DNA of 64,000 nt from Tenacibaculum sp. Bg11-29 (GTDB lineage Bacteria > Bacteroidota > Bacteroidia > Flavobacteriales > Flavobacteriaceae): positions 496,001 to 560,000 of the forward strand of contig NZ_PJBB01000003.1 of assembly GCF_002836595.1 (NCBI RefSeq). The letters are read 5' to 3'. A model generated the notes under the pieces. That model had not been told where the DNA came from. It was given only the letters and a program-made list of their open reading frames with translations, and made no database searches. This document shows, in pieces, positions 35,180 to 46,535 of the stretch. Positions within the stretch are counted from its first letter, which is position 1; each line of letters opens with the position of its first letter. The translations under genes were made by a program, and so were the position numbers.

Positions 35180-35440
35180 ATGTTTAAGAAATTTAAAATA
35201 ACTTGTGATGAAGCAACTACTATTTGTGATAAAGCACAATATAATGAGGCCTCATTTTATGAGAAAATACAACTTAACTTGCATTTATTAACTTGCAAAA
35301 TTTGTGCTTTGTATACAAAACAAAACCGCAAAATGTCAACTATTTTTAAAATGAAAGCTTCTAATTGTAAAAGTGAAACAAAGTGCTTATCTCAAAATGA
35401 TAAAGATATTCTAAAAGAGCAATTAAATCAACTTAATTAA
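35180..35440 (+). CDS. Small Cys-rich putative anti-sigma (zinc-binding) protein
   Basis: The 86-aa protein has no membrane segment. It starts with KITCDEATTICDKAQYNEASFYEKIQ in spirit of ZAS anti-sigma domains, and holds a HxxxCxxC motif (HLLTCKIC, about residues 32-39), the known zinc ligand arrangement of that group. The C-terminal half is Lys-rich with further Cys residues. Such short cytosolic proteins follow ECF sigma genes in many Bacteroidota. Whether it binds the sigma factor is inferred from position and motif. Confidence 0.65.
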   Translation: MFKKFKITCDEATTICDKAQYNEASFYEKIQLNLHLLTCKICALYTKQNRKMSTIFKMKASNCKSETKCLSQNDKDILKEQLNQLN

Positions 35441-35472
35441 TAAGTTCTATTTTTTGTTAGATTAAATTGAAG

Positions 35473-35503
35473 CGGAATTTATTTTATAATAGATTCCGTT
35501 TTT
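35473..35503 (+). terminator. Terminator of the sigma factor operon
   Basis: Stem CGGAAT / ATTCCG with a 14-nt loop, then TTTTT, 33 bp past the anti-sigma-like gene. Confidence 0.55.
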
Positions 35504-35506
35504 ATA

Positions 35507-35514
35507 TATCTTTG
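35507..35514 (+). promoter_or_regulatory. -7 element of the O-methyltransferase gene
   Basis: TATCTTTG matches TAnnTTTG, 16 bp upstream of the ATG at 35531. Confidence 0.5.
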
Positions 35515-35530
35515 AATTAAATTTAAAACT

Positions 35531-36172
35531 ATGCATTTTCTTCCTGAAAAAATTGACACCTATGTTGTTAATCATTCTCAACAAGAGCCTAAAATATTAC
35601 AAGAATTAACCAAAGAAACTTGGCAAAAAGTTTTAAACCCTAGAATGTTAAGCGGTGCTTTTCAAGGTAGAGTCTTATCAATGATTTCAAAATTAATTCA
35701 ACCTAAATCAATTTTAGAGATTGGTACTTATACTGGCTATTCTGCTTTATCTTTAGCTGAAGGATTATCTAAAGATGGTATACTATATACTATTGATAAA
35801 AATGAAGAGTTAGAAGAGCTACAGTCTAAGTATTTTAAGAAATCTGATTACATGAATCAAATTAAACAATATATTGGAAATGCTATAGAAATCATTCCGA
35901 AGATTAATCAAAAATTTGATTTAGTTTTTATTGATGCAGACAAATCTAATTACTTAAATTATTTTGACTTGATTATTGGAAAAATGAATACTGGTGGAGT
36001 TATTTTATCAGACAATGTGCTTTGGAGTGGAAAAGTGGTAGAGGAATTAAATCCAAAGGATATTGACACTAAAATTCTTTTAGAGTATAATAGAAAGCTA
36101 AATGAAGATAATCGCTTAGAAACAGTTTTATTACCAATAAGAGACGGCTTAACAATTAGTAGAGTGAAGTAA
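35531..36172 (+). CDS. Class I SAM O-methyltransferase (catechol/caffeoyl-CoA type)
   Basis: The 213-aa protein has the O-methyltransferase family 3 layout: MLSGAFQGRVLSMISKLI, SAM motif ILEIGTYTGYSALSLAEGL, the acidic YTIDKNEEL, FDLVFIDADKSNYLNYFD with metal-binding Asp residues, and ILSDNVLWSGKV. It probably methylates a catechol-like hydroxyl with Mg2+. The natural substrate is unknown. It is monocistronic by context and convergent with tatA. Confidence 0.9.
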   Translation: MHFLPEKIDTYVVNHSQQEPKILQELTKETWQKVLNPRMLSGAFQGRVLSMISKLIQPKSILEIGTYTGYSALSLAEGLSKDGILYTIDKNEELEELQSKYFKKSDYMNQIKQYIGNAIEIIPKINQKFDLVFIDADKSNYLNYFDLIIGKMNTGGVILSDNVLWSGKVVEELNPKDIDTKILLEYNRKLNEDNRLETVLLPIRDGLTISRVK

Positions 36173-36175
36173 TAA

Positions 36176-36454
36176 CTATTTTCTTTTTATAGGCCCTGTA
36201 AAATCGTCAATATTATCTTTAACTTTTGTAACTTCTTTTTTTATATCCCTTACAAAATCAGCATCAATGCCTTGATTTTTAGCACTATCGTTAATTTCTT
36301 TTTTAATATCGTTAGTGGCATCTTTAATTTGACGCATACCTTTTCCTAGCCCTCTAGCTATTTCAGGAATTTTATCCGCACCAAATAACATAACAACTAT
36401 TAGTAAGATTATAAAAATCTCAGGACCACCTATAAATAAAAATATTCCATTCAT
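36176..36454 (-). CDS. tatA: Sec-independent protein translocase TatA/TatE family subunit
   Basis: The protein has a single N-terminal membrane helix (EIFIILLIVVMLFGADKIP) followed by the amphipathic helix EIARGLGKGMRQIKDATNDI, the hallmark of TatA, and a polar tail. I prefer the start MNGIFLFIGGPE (36454); an upstream ATG at 36478 would add eight hydrophobic residues not typical of the family. It would form the pore of the twin-arginine pathway that exports folded proteins. No tatB or tatC gene is adjacent. Confidence 0.88.
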   Translation of the reverse strand: MNGIFLFIGGPEIFIILLIVVMLFGADKIPEIARGLGKGMRQIKDATNDIKKEINDSAKNQGIDADFVRDIKKEVTKVKDNIDDFTGPIKRK

Positions 36455-36499
36455 CAATGCAAATATAATTAAAATCAATAGTTAAACTCTTTATAAAAC

Positions 36500-36529
36500 A
36501 AAAAAAGCCAAACTTAAAGTTTGGCTTTT
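36500..36529. terminator. Terminator between atpC and tatA
   Basis: Perfect stem GCCAAACTT / AAGTTTGGC flanked by A and T runs, 19 bp past the atpC stop. On the minus strand it ends the atpDC transcript. It also lies just upstream of tatA. Confidence 0.8.
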
Positions 36530-36547
36530 ATATAAATTCTAAAATAA

Positions 36548-36841
36548 TTAATCTGCTAAGATTATTACTTTATTACCTTTCATTTCTAAAGTTCCAGATT
36601 TTATAGGTAAAGTTAAGACTTTATCATCTTCTGGTAAACTTCCAATACTACCGTGTAAATCATCAAAAACTAAATGATTTTGTGTATGTACATGTATTTT
36701 TACAGCTCCCTTAGTTAAAATAGACACGATTGACACGTGATTATTTAACATTTGAAACTCTCCGTTAATACCTGGTACAGTTACAGAATCTACTTCCGAT
36801 GAAAATAAAATAGCTTCTGGAGTTACAATTTCTAAAAACAT
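36548..36841 (-). CDS. atpC: F1 ATP synthase epsilon subunit, short form
   Basis: The 97-aa protein is the N-terminal beta-sandwich only (EIVTPEAILFSSEVDSVTVPG, GEFQMLNNHVSIVSIL, GTLEMKGNKVIIL). The C-terminal helical hairpin that inhibits ATP hydrolysis in E. coli (about 140 aa) is absent, as is usual in Bacteroidota. It links the gamma shaft to the c-ring. It lies 39 bp downstream of atpD and is co-transcribed with it. Confidence 0.92.
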   Translation of the reverse strand: MFLEIVTPEAILFSSEVDSVTVPGINGEFQMLNNHVSIVSILTKGAVKIHVHTQNHLVFDDLHGSIGSLPEDDKVLTLPIKSGTLEMKGNKVIILAD

Positions 36842-36880
36842 AATTTAAACAGAATTAATTATTGTTAATTATTATTTTAA

Positions 36881-38404
<1,524 letters not shown>

Positions 38405-38453
38405 TTAAAGTTATTTAATTTGCTATGTGAGCGTTAGCTCCTTTTGAAAGGCG

Positions 38454-38461
38454 CAAAGGTA
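38454..38461 (-). promoter_or_regulatory. -7 element of atpDC
   Basis: CAAAGGTA on the plus strand is TACCTTTG on the minus strand, 61 bp upstream of the atpD ATG. The leader also holds a small hairpin (GAGCGTTAGCTC at 38429-38440). Confidence 0.45.
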
Positions 38462-38518
38462 ATTTTTTTAACGGAATTTAAAAAGTCTTTCATACTATTT
38501 TTATTAAAAATATTGCAC

Positions 38519-38547
38519 AAAAAAAAGCCTCGCAAATGCGAGGCTTT
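38519..38547 (-). terminator. Terminator of the OmpA-like gene
   Basis: Perfect stem GCCTCGCA / TGCGAGGC followed on the minus strand by a T run, 20 bp past the stop. Confidence 0.85.
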
Positions 38548-38567
38548 AAATATTATGTTTGAATAAA

Positions 38568-39926
38568 TTATTTTACTAATTTAATCTCAACACGTCTGTT
38601 TTGAGCTCTACCCGCTCTAGTTTTGTTATTTGCAATTGGATAGTCTTCACCAAATCCAGCAGAAGTTAATCTTGATCCTGCAACACTAGCTTTAGTAGCT
38701 AAATAATCTAAAACAGCCTTAGCTCTTCTTTCAGATAATTTTTTATTGTTAGCAGCTCTACCTTGGCTATCTGTATGTCCTTGAACACTAAAGTTAGCTT
38801 TAGGATATTCTTTCATAATAGCAGCAATTCTGTTTAAGTTATCAGTAACACCAGCTTTAAAAGTTGTTCTTCCTGAGTTAAAATAAATAGCTCTTGCGAA
38901 GTCATTTAATTTTTTCTCAGCAGCTTTAGTAATTACTACTTCTGGACATCCGTTGTTAGAAGCAACACCTGCAACTTTAGGACATTTATCGTCTTTATCT
39001 AAAACACTATCTCCATCAGTATCTGGCCAAGGGCAACCTCCATTTTCAGAAGGACCAGCAACAGCAGGACACTTATCTTTACTATCAACTACACCGTCTC
39101 CATCAGTATCAGGACATCCGTTGTTAGCTTTTGTTCCTTTTACAGTAGGACAAGCATCATCTTTATCAGCAATAGCATCTCCATCAGTATCAGGACATCC
39201 GTTTAAAGCAGCTAAACCAGCAACCTCAGGACAAGCATCATCAGCATCTTTAATACCATCATTATCAGTATCAGGACAACCGTTGAATTCTTTTAAACCA
39301 GCAACTTCTGGACAAGCATCATCTTTATCAAAAATACCATCACCATCAGTATCAGTACCTCCAAATTGAAATACTAAACCAATTGAGTGCTGAAAGTGAT
39401 CTTGTACTTTATCACCAAATTCTTTTTTCCCTCCTGATTGGAAGTTTAATCCTAAGTTATCATTAAACCAAGTGTTGAATCCAAAACCTGCGTTTAACAT
39501 TCCTTCACCTTGATCAGCTAAAGAAGTGTAACCACCCCCTAAATATACATAAGGATCAAACCATGAAGTTTCTCCGAATAAGTTATTTAAGTCGTACTTT
39601 ACGTTAGCATCAATTGCCCAGTAAAGCTCATCGCTATCATTTTCTGTTCTAAAAGTTTCAATTTTATTTAAAGAACCAGCTAATTGTAAAGAAAAACCAT
39701 CGTTTAAATATCTATCTACAGTTATTCTTGAAATAGAAGGTAAAACATTCCAGTCACTAGTACCGATATAATCCTTTGCATAATCTCCAAATTCAGAAGG
39801 AATTCTAACGTCAACAGCGTTAACTCCAAATCCAACCGCCCATGGGTTATCTGAATCCTGTGCGTTTACTGTCCCTAAAGTAGCGAACGTAAACAAAGCT
39901 ATCACAGCTATTTTGATTTGTTTCAT
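38568..39926 (-). CDS. OmpA family outer membrane protein with thrombospondin type-3 repeats
   Basis: The 452-aa protein has a signal peptide ([15 protein letters not shown]), an N-terminal 8-strand barrel-like region (about 22-195), then at least five calcium-binding TSP3 repeats of the type [19 protein letters not shown] (about 195-330), and a C-terminal OmpA peptidoglycan-binding domain ([52 protein letters not shown]). It anchors the outer membrane to the cell wall and is usually very abundant, consistent with the strong promoter. Confidence 0.94.
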   Translation of the reverse strand: MKQIKIAVIALFTFATLGTVNAQDSDNPWAVGFGVNAVDVRIPSEFGDYAKDYIGTSDWNVLPSISRITVDRYLNDGFSLQLAGSLNKIETFRTENDSDELYWAIDANVKYDLNNLFGETSWFDPYVYLGGGYTSLADQGEGMLNAGFGFNTWFNDNLGLNFQSGGKKEFGDKVQDHFQHSIGLVFQFGGTDTDGDGIFDKDDACPEVAGLKEFNGCPDTDNDGIKDADDACPEVAGLAALNGCPDTDGDAIADKDDACPTVKGTKANNGCPDTDGDGVVDSKDKCPAVAGPSENGGCPWPDTDGDSVLDKDDKCPKVAGVASNNGCPEVVITKAAEKKLNDFARAIYFNSGRTTFKAGVTDNLNRIAAIMKEYPKANFSVQGHTDSQGRAANNKKLSERRAKAVLDYLATKASVAGSRLTSAGFGEDYPIANNKTRAGRAQNRRVEIKLVK

Positions 39927-39966
39927 TATAAAAATTTTAAATTAAAAAGTTCGTTTATATATACCG

Positions 39967-39996
39967 CAAATGTAAGTTGTAAAAACTTATTTACAA
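39967..39996 (-). promoter_or_regulatory. Strong promoter of the OmpA-like gene
   Basis: Read on the minus strand: TTTG (39993-39996), an 18-bp spacer, TACATTTG (39967-39974), 40 bp upstream of the ATG. Both boxes match the Bacteroidota consensus. Confidence 0.65.
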
Positions 39997-40046
39997 AAGC
40001 AAATCTACAAAAACTTACAATAAATGCAAGTTTTCGATTAATATAT

Positions 40047-41240
40047 TTAAATCACATTTAACTCTTTACCTACTTTTGTAAAGGCTGCAATCGCTTTATC
40101 TAAATGTTCTTTTTCATGTGCTGCTGACAGTTGCACACGAATTCTTGCTTTATCTTTTGGCACCACTGGAAAGAAAAAACCTATTACATAGATTCCCTCT
40201 TCTAATAACTTATTAGCCATGTTTTGAGATAGTTTTGCATCATATAACATAACTGGAACAATAGCTGCGTCTGCACCTACCAAGTCAAAACCAGCTTTTT
40301 CCATCTCTGTACGGAAGTAATTCGTATTCCATTCTAATTTATCTCGTAATGAGGTATCATTTGATAATAAGTCAAATACTTTTAACGATGCCCCTACAAT
40401 TGCTGGTGCTAATGAGTTTGAAAATAAATACGGGCGAGAACGTTGACGTAAAATTTCAATAATTTCTTTTTTCCCCGTTGTATAGCCTCCCATTGCACCT
40501 CCAAGTGCTTTTCCTAAAGTACCTGTTACAATATCAACACGATCCATTACGTTTTTTAACTCAACAGTACCACGACCTGTTTTACCAATGAATCCGGCTG
40601 CATGACATTCATCAACCATTACTAAAGCATCGTATTTATCTGCTAAATCACAAATTTCATCTAGTTTTGCTACAATACCATCCATAGAGAAAACCCCATC
40701 AGTAACAATAATTTTAAAACGATGACCTTGTTTACTCGCTTCTATTAATTGTTCTTCTAAAGAACTCATGTCATTATTATTATAACGATAACGAGCTGCT
40801 TTACACAAACGAACCCCGTCAATGATAGAGGCGTGATTTAAACTATCAGAAATAATTGCATCTTCTTTTGTTAATAATGGTTCGAAAACACCACCATTTG
40901 CATCAAAAGCTGCTGCGTACAAAATAGTATCTTCAGTTGTATAAAACTCAGCTATCTTTTCTTCTAATTGTTTGTGAATATCTTGCGTACCGCAAATAAA
41001 ACGTACAGACGACATTCCGAAACCATGTGTATCCATAACATCTTTTGCTGCTTGAATTACTTCTGGATGGTTTGACAATCCTAAATAATTATTAGCACAA
41101 AAGTTAATTACCTCTTCACCTGTTGATATTTTTATTGCTGCATCTTGTGATGATGTAATAATTCTTTCAGATTTATACAATCCAGCATCTTTTATTTCCT
41201 GAATTTCTTTTTGTAATTGTTCTTTTATTTTTCCGTACAT
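40047..41240 (-). CDS. kbl: Glycine C-acetyltransferase (2-amino-3-ketobutyrate CoA ligase)
   Basis: The 397-aa PLP enzyme of the alpha-oxoamine synthase family cleaves 2-amino-3-ketobutyrate with CoA to glycine and acetyl-CoA (threonine breakdown), or the reverse. Kbl-type patterns: [75 protein letters not shown], and the PLP Lys in [18 protein letters not shown]. No threonine dehydrogenase gene is adjacent. A REP-like hairpin lies 15 bp upstream of the ATG. Confidence 0.93.
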   Translation of the reverse strand: MYGKIKEQLQKEIQEIKDAGLYKSERIITSSQDAAIKISTGEEVINFCANNYLGLSNHPEVIQAAKDVMDTHGFGMSSVRFICGTQDIHKQLEEKIAEFYTTEDTILYAAAFDANGGVFEPLLTKEDAIISDSLNHASIIDGVRLCKAARYRYNNNDMSSLEEQLIEASKQGHRFKIIVTDGVFSMDGIVAKLDEICDLADKYDALVMVDECHAAGFIGKTGRGTVELKNVMDRVDIVTGTLGKALGGAMGGYTTGKKEIIEILRQRSRPYLFSNSLAPAIVGASLKVFDLLSNDTSLRDKLEWNTNYFRTEMEKAGFDLVGADAAIVPVMLYDAKLSQNMANKLLEEGIYVIGFFFPVVPKDKARIRVQLSAAHEKEHLDKAIAAFTKVGKELNVI

Positions 41241-41255
41241 ATTATTATCTTTTAT

Positions 41256-41279
41256 ACCTCGACTACGCTTGGTCTAACA
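41256..41279. repeat. REP-like hairpin upstream of kbl
   Basis: Arms ACC / GGT around the core TCGACTACGCTT, then TAACA. Same core as the repeats at 10616 and 31304. It lies in the 67-bp gap between the RecB-like gene and kbl. Confidence 0.55.
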
Positions 41280-41307
41280 TTTATATTTAAAAAGTCAAAG
41301 TTAGTTG

Positions 41308-44300
41308 TTAAACTTCTTCAACCAAAATTTCTTCATTAATATATATAAGTAGTTTTTTAACAACTTTAAAATTCATCGATTTTAAAACTCTTTCATATCG
41401 CAATAATTGCTGGTGATAACTATTTGATGGTTTCCCTGTCTTATAGTCAATAATAGTAACCTCTTCATTATCAAAAACTAACCTATCAGGAATCATAATC
41501 TGATTATCAACATCTACAATTTCACGTTCATTATATATCGTTACATTTTTTGAATAATAATTTTGTAATTCTATATGATTTACTATTTTATTAATATCTA
41601 TATAAATAGTCTTTGCTTGCTCTTTATTAATAACTCCTTCTTGTTCATATTTATTTACTATTGTTTCTACATCATTCTTTGTAATGATTTTAGCCATCAT
41701 TTCATGAATCAAATTTCCAAACTCAATAGCCTTACCTTGTTCATTGTTCCAAAGTTTAGATGCACTTGCTAACATATGAATATTATGTTCTTGCCAAGGT
41801 GTTGTTATAAACTCTTCCTGGGTCTCTGCGATAGAAGTATTTATTTTTTGTTTACTAACTCTAGATCGATTACCAAAAGAATATTCCAATTCATCATTAC
41901 TCCAAAGGCCTTTTTCCTTTAAATAGTTGATAAAAATTCCTGAATAAAAATTAGTATTCTCCTCTCCCTTTGCCGAAATTTTATATTCAGTAATAACATG
42001 TAATTGTTCAACCGAACGCGTTAATGCCACATATAGAAGGTTAAAATTATCTAATTCCAATTCTTCACGCTGATGATCATATATTTCTGAACTTCGATTA
42101 CTTATCGATTTCAAATCTTTATTAAACGGAACCAATAGTTCTTTAAAACCTTCGAAACTCTCAGGCAGCTGATTTAGCCAAATTTTTGGATTTACTTGTC
42201 GATAAATCTCTAAATCATACGGAAAAATAACCACAGGAAATTCTAACCCTTTAGACTTATGAATTGTCATTACTTGAACTGCATTACCACTTTCGGGGGC
42301 TACAATACTTAAATTTGCTTTTTTAACTTCCCAAAAATCTAAAAATTCTTGAATACTTGTTCCTTTTCGTTGTTGTTCTAAAACAACATCTAAAAAAAAC
42401 TGCACATAAGCGTCAGAAGAGTCAATTAATTTAAAGCTTCTAATAATTTCTTCTGCTTTCTCATAAAATGGTAATTGATGAAAAGTAGACAAGTCAAAAA
42501 ATAATTTATATTTTATTAATTCTTTAAAAACAATCTCGTTAGGCTGATGAATAATTTCCGATATAAATAAATGCTTATCAGTTTTTAACTTCAAATGCTC
42601 ATGCAAAAAATACAGTACCTCTAATAAAGTTTCTTTATCATTACTATGTTGAATAACTTGTAAAACATCAACAATAAAATTAACCTTAGCGCTATTTTGT
42701 AATAATAATGTTTCTGATGAAATAATATTTATTCCGTTTTCAGATAAATAATTGGCAACCGAAATTCCGTCTTTTTTCTTACGCACCAAAATGCATATTT
42801 CGTTTAAAGAAAAATCTTTTTCTAAACTCCTAATCGTTTCTAAAATTTTTTTCGGGTATTTTAAAGCCTCATTTTCTTTTTCATCTTCCTTATCTAAAAA
42901 AGACAGCGAAACAAATCCACCCTCTTTAACTGTTTTTAACTGCTTGTTCCCTTCTATAAACAATTGTCTATAATTTTCATTTTGAAGAAAATTGGAAATG
43001 TGTTGAAAAAACTGATTATTAAAATCTATAACCTCCGTATAACTTCTGTAGTTGGTTTCTAATGTTTTTATTTCTTTCGGAACATGAAACGGGTTATCTA
43101 CAGCTGATCCTAATGAAATAAACTGTTCTGCTTTTCCACCACGCCAACGATAAATAGCTTGCTTTCCATCTCCTACTAACAATAAATTACTATTTTCTTG
43201 CGCTAGTGCATTATCTATTAACGGAATTATGTTTTTCCATTGTAATACTGATGTGTCTTGCATTTCATCAATAAAGTAATGCATAAATCGTTGCCCTATT
43301 CGTTCATAAATAAACGGCGCTGGCTGATCTTTTATATTATCAGAAATTAATTGATTGAATTCAGCGTTTAACCGAATGTTATTATCTTCTTTTATACGTG
43401 TTAATTCTAAATTTATGTGATTTAAAACAGCTAAAGGAATAATACTTTTTAATGCCAACTTATTCATTAAGAATTGCTGATACAGCCTTTCAGATTCTCT
43501 ATATAAGTTCAATAAATCAGGTAAAACAGCTTCAATAGCGTTTTTTATAGCGTCCGATTTTGATTTTGCATAAAAATTATTCTCTTCAACACGCTCACGT
43601 AGTTTCGAATCTTCAAAAAACTTTGCTTTTTCAGGGTTGTTAGCTAATGCTAAAAAATGATTTGGAAACATAGATCTATAAAAATCTTTATGACCAATCT
43701 GCGCTACCTCTATAATCTGTAAACCATCATTACCAATTTCTATAAATCGGATTTTAATTTCTTTTTGATGTTTAGATAACTTACTTTTTAAATCAGTAAA
43801 CTCGACTAATCTTTTATCAGCTAGTCCTCTAAAATGTTTTGTATCATCTTCATTTAATAAAATTCTAGAAAATTCATTTAACTCACGAGAAATATCCCAT
43901 GATTTATCATCATCAGCTTTATCTAAAGAAAAGTCTATTAATAATTTTGTTAGATCTTTATCTGTACCAATTTTAGAAATTAATACATCAACAGCTTCAT
44001 TTAAGAGAGAAACTGCATCCATTTCTACTTCAAAATTAAGCGACAATCCCAAGTCATACGCAAAACTTTTAATAATTTTATGCGTAAAACTATCAATAGT
44101 TGTAATAGAAAAAGCTGAGTAATTTTGCAAAACAGCATCTATGATTTGCTTACTTCTGTGCTTAATAGTAGCTTTATCTACTTGAATTTCATTACTAATA
44201 ATTTGAAATAAATCATTTTCTTTTCCTTCAGAAAACCCTTGCAAGTTCTCTAACACACGCTCTTTCATTTCTCCAGCAGCCTTATTCGTAAAAGTAATTG

Positions 44301-44430
44301 CTAATATCTTCTGGAAAGTAAAAATATCATCAGAATTCAATAATACTTTTAAATACTCTTTTACAAGTGTGAAAGTTTTCCCACTACCTGCAGATGCATT
44401 ATATACTTGAAATTTAGATTGATTTCCCAC
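41308..44430 (-). CDS. UvrD/RecB (AddA)-like helicase-nuclease
   Basis: The 1040-aa protein is a superfamily 1A helicase: Walker A in VYNASAGSGKTFTLVKEYL, motif Ia AITFTNKAAGEMKER, motif II DEMQDTS, motif III LLVGDGKQAIYRWRGG, and motifs V-VI VMTIHKSKGLEFPVVIFP and LLYVALTRSVEQLHV. The C-terminus has a PD-(D/E)XK nuclease core (MIPDRLVFDNEEVTIIDYKTG). It would process double-strand ends for recombination, as in AddAB/RecBCD. The AddB-like partner often found next to it in Bacteroidota is not in this window. Confidence 0.93.
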   Translation of the reverse strand: MGNQSKFQVYNASAGSGKTFTLVKEYLKVLLNSDDIFTFQKILAITFTNKAAGEMKERVLENLQGFSEGKENDLFQIISNEIQVDKATIKHRSKQIIDAVLQNYSAFSITTIDSFTHKIIKSFAYDLGLSLNFEVEMDAVSLLNEAVDVLISKIGTDKDLTKLLIDFSLDKADDDKSWDISRELNEFSRILLNEDDTKHFRGLADKRLVEFTDLKSKLSKHQKEIKIRFIEIGNDGLQIIEVAQIGHKDFYRSMFPNHFLALANNPEKAKFFEDSKLRERVEENNFYAKSKSDAIKNAIEAVLPDLLNLYRESERLYQQFLMNKLALKSIIPLAVLNHINLELTRIKEDNNIRLNAEFNQLISDNIKDQPAPFIYERIGQRFMHYFIDEMQDTSVLQWKNIIPLIDNALAQENSNLLLVGDGKQAIYRWRGGKAEQFISLGSAVDNPFHVPKEIKTLETNYRSYTEVIDFNNQFFQHISNFLQNENYRQLFIEGNKQLKTVKEGGFVSLSFLDKEDEKENEALKYPKKILETIRSLEKDFSLNEICILVRKKKDGISVANYLSENGINIISSETLLLQNSAKVNFIVDVLQVIQHSNDKETLLEVLYFLHEHLKLKTDKHLFISEIIHQPNEIVFKELIKYKLFFDLSTFHQLPFYEKAEEIIRSFKLIDSSDAYVQFFLDVVLEQQRKGTSIQEFLDFWEVKKANLSIVAPESGNAVQVMTIHKSKGLEFPVVIFPYDLEIYRQVNPKIWLNQLPESFEGFKELLVPFNKDLKSISNRSSEIYDHQREELELDNFNLLYVALTRSVEQLHVITEYKISAKGEENTNFYSGIFINYLKEKGLWSNDELEYSFGNRSRVSKQKINTSIAETQEEFITTPWQEHNIHMLASASKLWNNEQGKAIEFGNLIHEMMAKIITKNDVETIVNKYEQEGVINKEQAKTIYIDINKIVNHIELQNYYSKNVTIYNEREIVDVDNQIMIPDRLVFDNEEVTIIDYKTGKPSNSYHQQLLRYERVLKSMNFKVVKKLLIYINEEILVEEV

Positions 44431-44564
44431 TTAGATATTTTATGCAAAGTAATTCTTTTAAACAAAAAACTAAAGGTGATTTATTTAAAATTAAGGTAAA
44501 AACTTAACCTTACATAGATAAATACAGAAAACCATTAACTATCTGATATTCCTAAATATTAAAA

Positions 44565-45404
44565 TTACTTTTCTAACGCACTAATGACATTCTCATTCAA
44601 CCGAACAAAATCATTGTTTTTTGCTTTTTCAGACAACAACAATGCTCTTTTAGCTACCTTTACAGCTTCTTTGTTTTTTCCTAAATCTTTAAGAATCATT
44701 GCTTCTCTTGTTACTTGAAAAAACAATGCTTCTTTAGATTTAGTTACTTTTTGAATATACATTAGTGCCTTATTCAAATTTGTTTTCGTTTCATGAAGAT
44801 ACAATGCCGCTTGATAGAAATCAAAACTACTTGGTCCATATAAAACTCTATCTATCGATTTCAAGATCTCCTCATTTTCTTTTACTCTTACAGGTACTTT
44901 AATTTTGGTTTGTTCCCATTCTAAAACAATATCAGTACTATTTAAAGTTACATCTTGAAAATGTATTTCAAATGTTTCTACTTTAGAGTTCATTTTTATT
45001 ACCGGAAGTTCAATTTCAAAAACAGGTTTTTTATCTTTATAAAAATTCCAATCTGAATCGGTATATCTATACCATTTCATTTTCCATATTTTATCATTTG
45101 GAAAACTCAAAATAGTATATATCCCTTTTCCCAGCACATTGCCTTTAATAAATACAGCTTTTGAAAAAATGATTTTTGTTGCTGAATTAGCTCCTGTTCT
45201 CCATACTTCTTTATTTGGTAACAAGCCTGATTCTCCAAAAATAATACGTCCTCTTCTACTTGGTCTTGAATATTCAATTGTAATTTCTGTAAGCCCTACC
45301 TTTTGTTTTACTTCCGAAGAAGAACTAAGACTTGGTATTTTTAGTTGAGGATATACTATTATATAAGAAAATAGTAAAACAATGGTTATATATAGTGTTT
45401 TCAT
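44565..45404 (-). CDS. DUF2911 protein with C-terminal TPR-like helices
   Basis: The 279-aa secreted protein has a signal peptide (YITIVLLFSYIIVYPQ). The DUF2911 domain (about 25-175) shows the usual SSSSEVKQKVGLTEITIEYSRPSRRGRIIFG, VWRTGANSATKIIFS and GKGIYTILSFP. The last 90 residues are helical, with FDFYQAALYLHETKTNLNKALMYI and KNKEAVKVAKRALLLSE, like TPR units. Function is unknown. Its start lies 1 bp after the stop of the AraC-type regulator gene, so it is in that regulator's operon. Confidence 0.8.
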   Translation of the reverse strand: MKTLYITIVLLFSYIIVYPQLKIPSLSSSSEVKQKVGLTEITIEYSRPSRRGRIIFGESGLLPNKEVWRTGANSATKIIFSKAVFIKGNVLGKGIYTILSFPNDKIWKMKWYRYTDSDWNFYKDKKPVFEIELPVIKMNSKVETFEIHFQDVTLNSTDIVLEWEQTKIKVPVRVKENEEILKSIDRVLYGPSSFDFYQAALYLHETKTNLNKALMYIQKVTKSKEALFFQVTREAMILKDLGKNKEAVKVAKRALLLSEKAKNNDFVRLNENVISALEK

Positions 45405-45405
45405 T

Positions 45406-46512
45406 TTATGTATTTTGATTAAAATAAGTCGTAGGAGAAACTCCCATTAATTTTTTAAATGATTTATTAAATGTTGTTTTAGAATTAAAACCTGCTTCTT
45501 GAGCTAAGCCAAAAAAAGTAAGTTGTTTTGCTTTTTTTGTACTTGCTAAATTTACAAACTCTTTAATGCGATAGTAATTCACATATTCAAAAAAGTTCAT
45601 TCCTATGTTTTCATTAAGTAGTCTAGCTAATTCTGGATTATTAACTCCTAACATTTGCGCTAATTCTGTTTTTAATAATTTATTATTTAAATATGGCTTT
45701 TTATCTAACATCAATTTATCTAGTTCTTGTTTTAACCTTTCTAAATCATCTAAACTTAGCTTAGATTGCGTGTATTTCTTTAAAGACATCTCTGGAATAA
45801 AACTTAAAACCTTTGGAGAAACAATCACATAATAGTTTATAAATAGAATTATAAAACTTAAAATAATCCAGATATAAGGACGTGCATTTCTTTCTAACAT
45901 AGAGAAACCAAAAAAACTTGTTAGAAAAAGGATTACCCATATTAGCAAACAAAAACCTGTTACGTACAAGAAAGTGACTAAAAAACGGGTATGTGGCACG
46001 TAAGAAACCTCATTCTTTATCATATCACAAAAATCTTTATAAACCTTGTAACCTAACCACCAGTATAGTATATTCACAACTAAACCTACTGCATGACAAG
46101 CATAAATTACTCTCTGTAATTCTCCCGTTTTAACTCTATCGATAATAACTGAATCTTCTGGAATCATAAAATACACTAGAATAAATACAGAATAAGATAC
46201 TCCCGGAATATAATGTATCAAATCTGATTTTGAGAACTTTGTTCTATTTAATACTGAACGTATAAAAAGATATATTGTAGGTCCAAAAAGTAACGCTGAA
46301 AATTCAGATAATGCTATCAATCTAAAATTCTTACCCCAAATATTCGCATTATATAAAGTTTTACCTAGTAAACCTATTGTAATAACACATACAAAAGCAA
46401 TCATAAACCCATTAACACTTGCTCTTTTTTTTAGAGAAAACATATATATTGATATTAAAAAAAGGCTTTGTAAAAAACCAAAATAAACTAATTGATTTAG
46501 AATTTCTTGCAT
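45406..46512 (-). CDS. AraC-type regulator with N-terminal 7-helix membrane domain
   Basis: The 368-aa protein has about seven hydrophobic segments in its first 235 residues (LVYFGFLQSLFLISIYMFSL, FMIAFVCVITIGLLGKTLY, ALLFGPTIYLFIRSVL and others). A cytoplasmic AraC-type HTH domain follows (about 260-368), with LAQMLGVNNPELARLLNENIGMNFFEYVNYYRIKEFV and LTFFGLAQEAGFNSKTTFNKSFKKLMGVSPTTYF. It is a membrane-bound one-component regulator, a common Bacteroidota type. It lies between two co-directional genes of unknown function that it may control. Confidence 0.88.
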   Translation of the reverse strand: MQEILNQLVYFGFLQSLFLISIYMFSLKKRASVNGFMIAFVCVITIGLLGKTLYNANIWGKNFRLIALSEFSALLFGPTIYLFIRSVLNRTKFSKSDLIHYIPGVSYSVFILVYFMIPEDSVIIDRVKTGELQRVIYACHAVGLVVNILYWWLGYKVYKDFCDMIKNEVSYVPHTRFLVTFLYVTGFCLLIWVILFLTSFFGFSMLERNARPYIWIILSFIILFINYYVIVSPKVLSFIPEMSLKKYTQSKLSLDDLERLKQELDKLMLDKKPYLNNKLLKTELAQMLGVNNPELARLLNENIGMNFFEYVNYYRIKEFVNLASTKKAKQLTFFGLAQEAGFNSKTTFNKSFKKLMGVSPTTYFNQNT

Positions 46513-46535
46513 GTATTATATTTTACGGAAACAAG

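Noticed and set aside
36548..36841. Truncated ATP synthase epsilon subunit as a broken gene
   Set aside because: The short form without the C-terminal helices is normal in Bacteroidota.
38990..39360. Repeats in the OmpA-like gene as a possible CRISPR or satellite array
   Set aside because: They encode thrombospondin type-3 repeats in frame, a normal feature of flavobacterial OmpA proteins.
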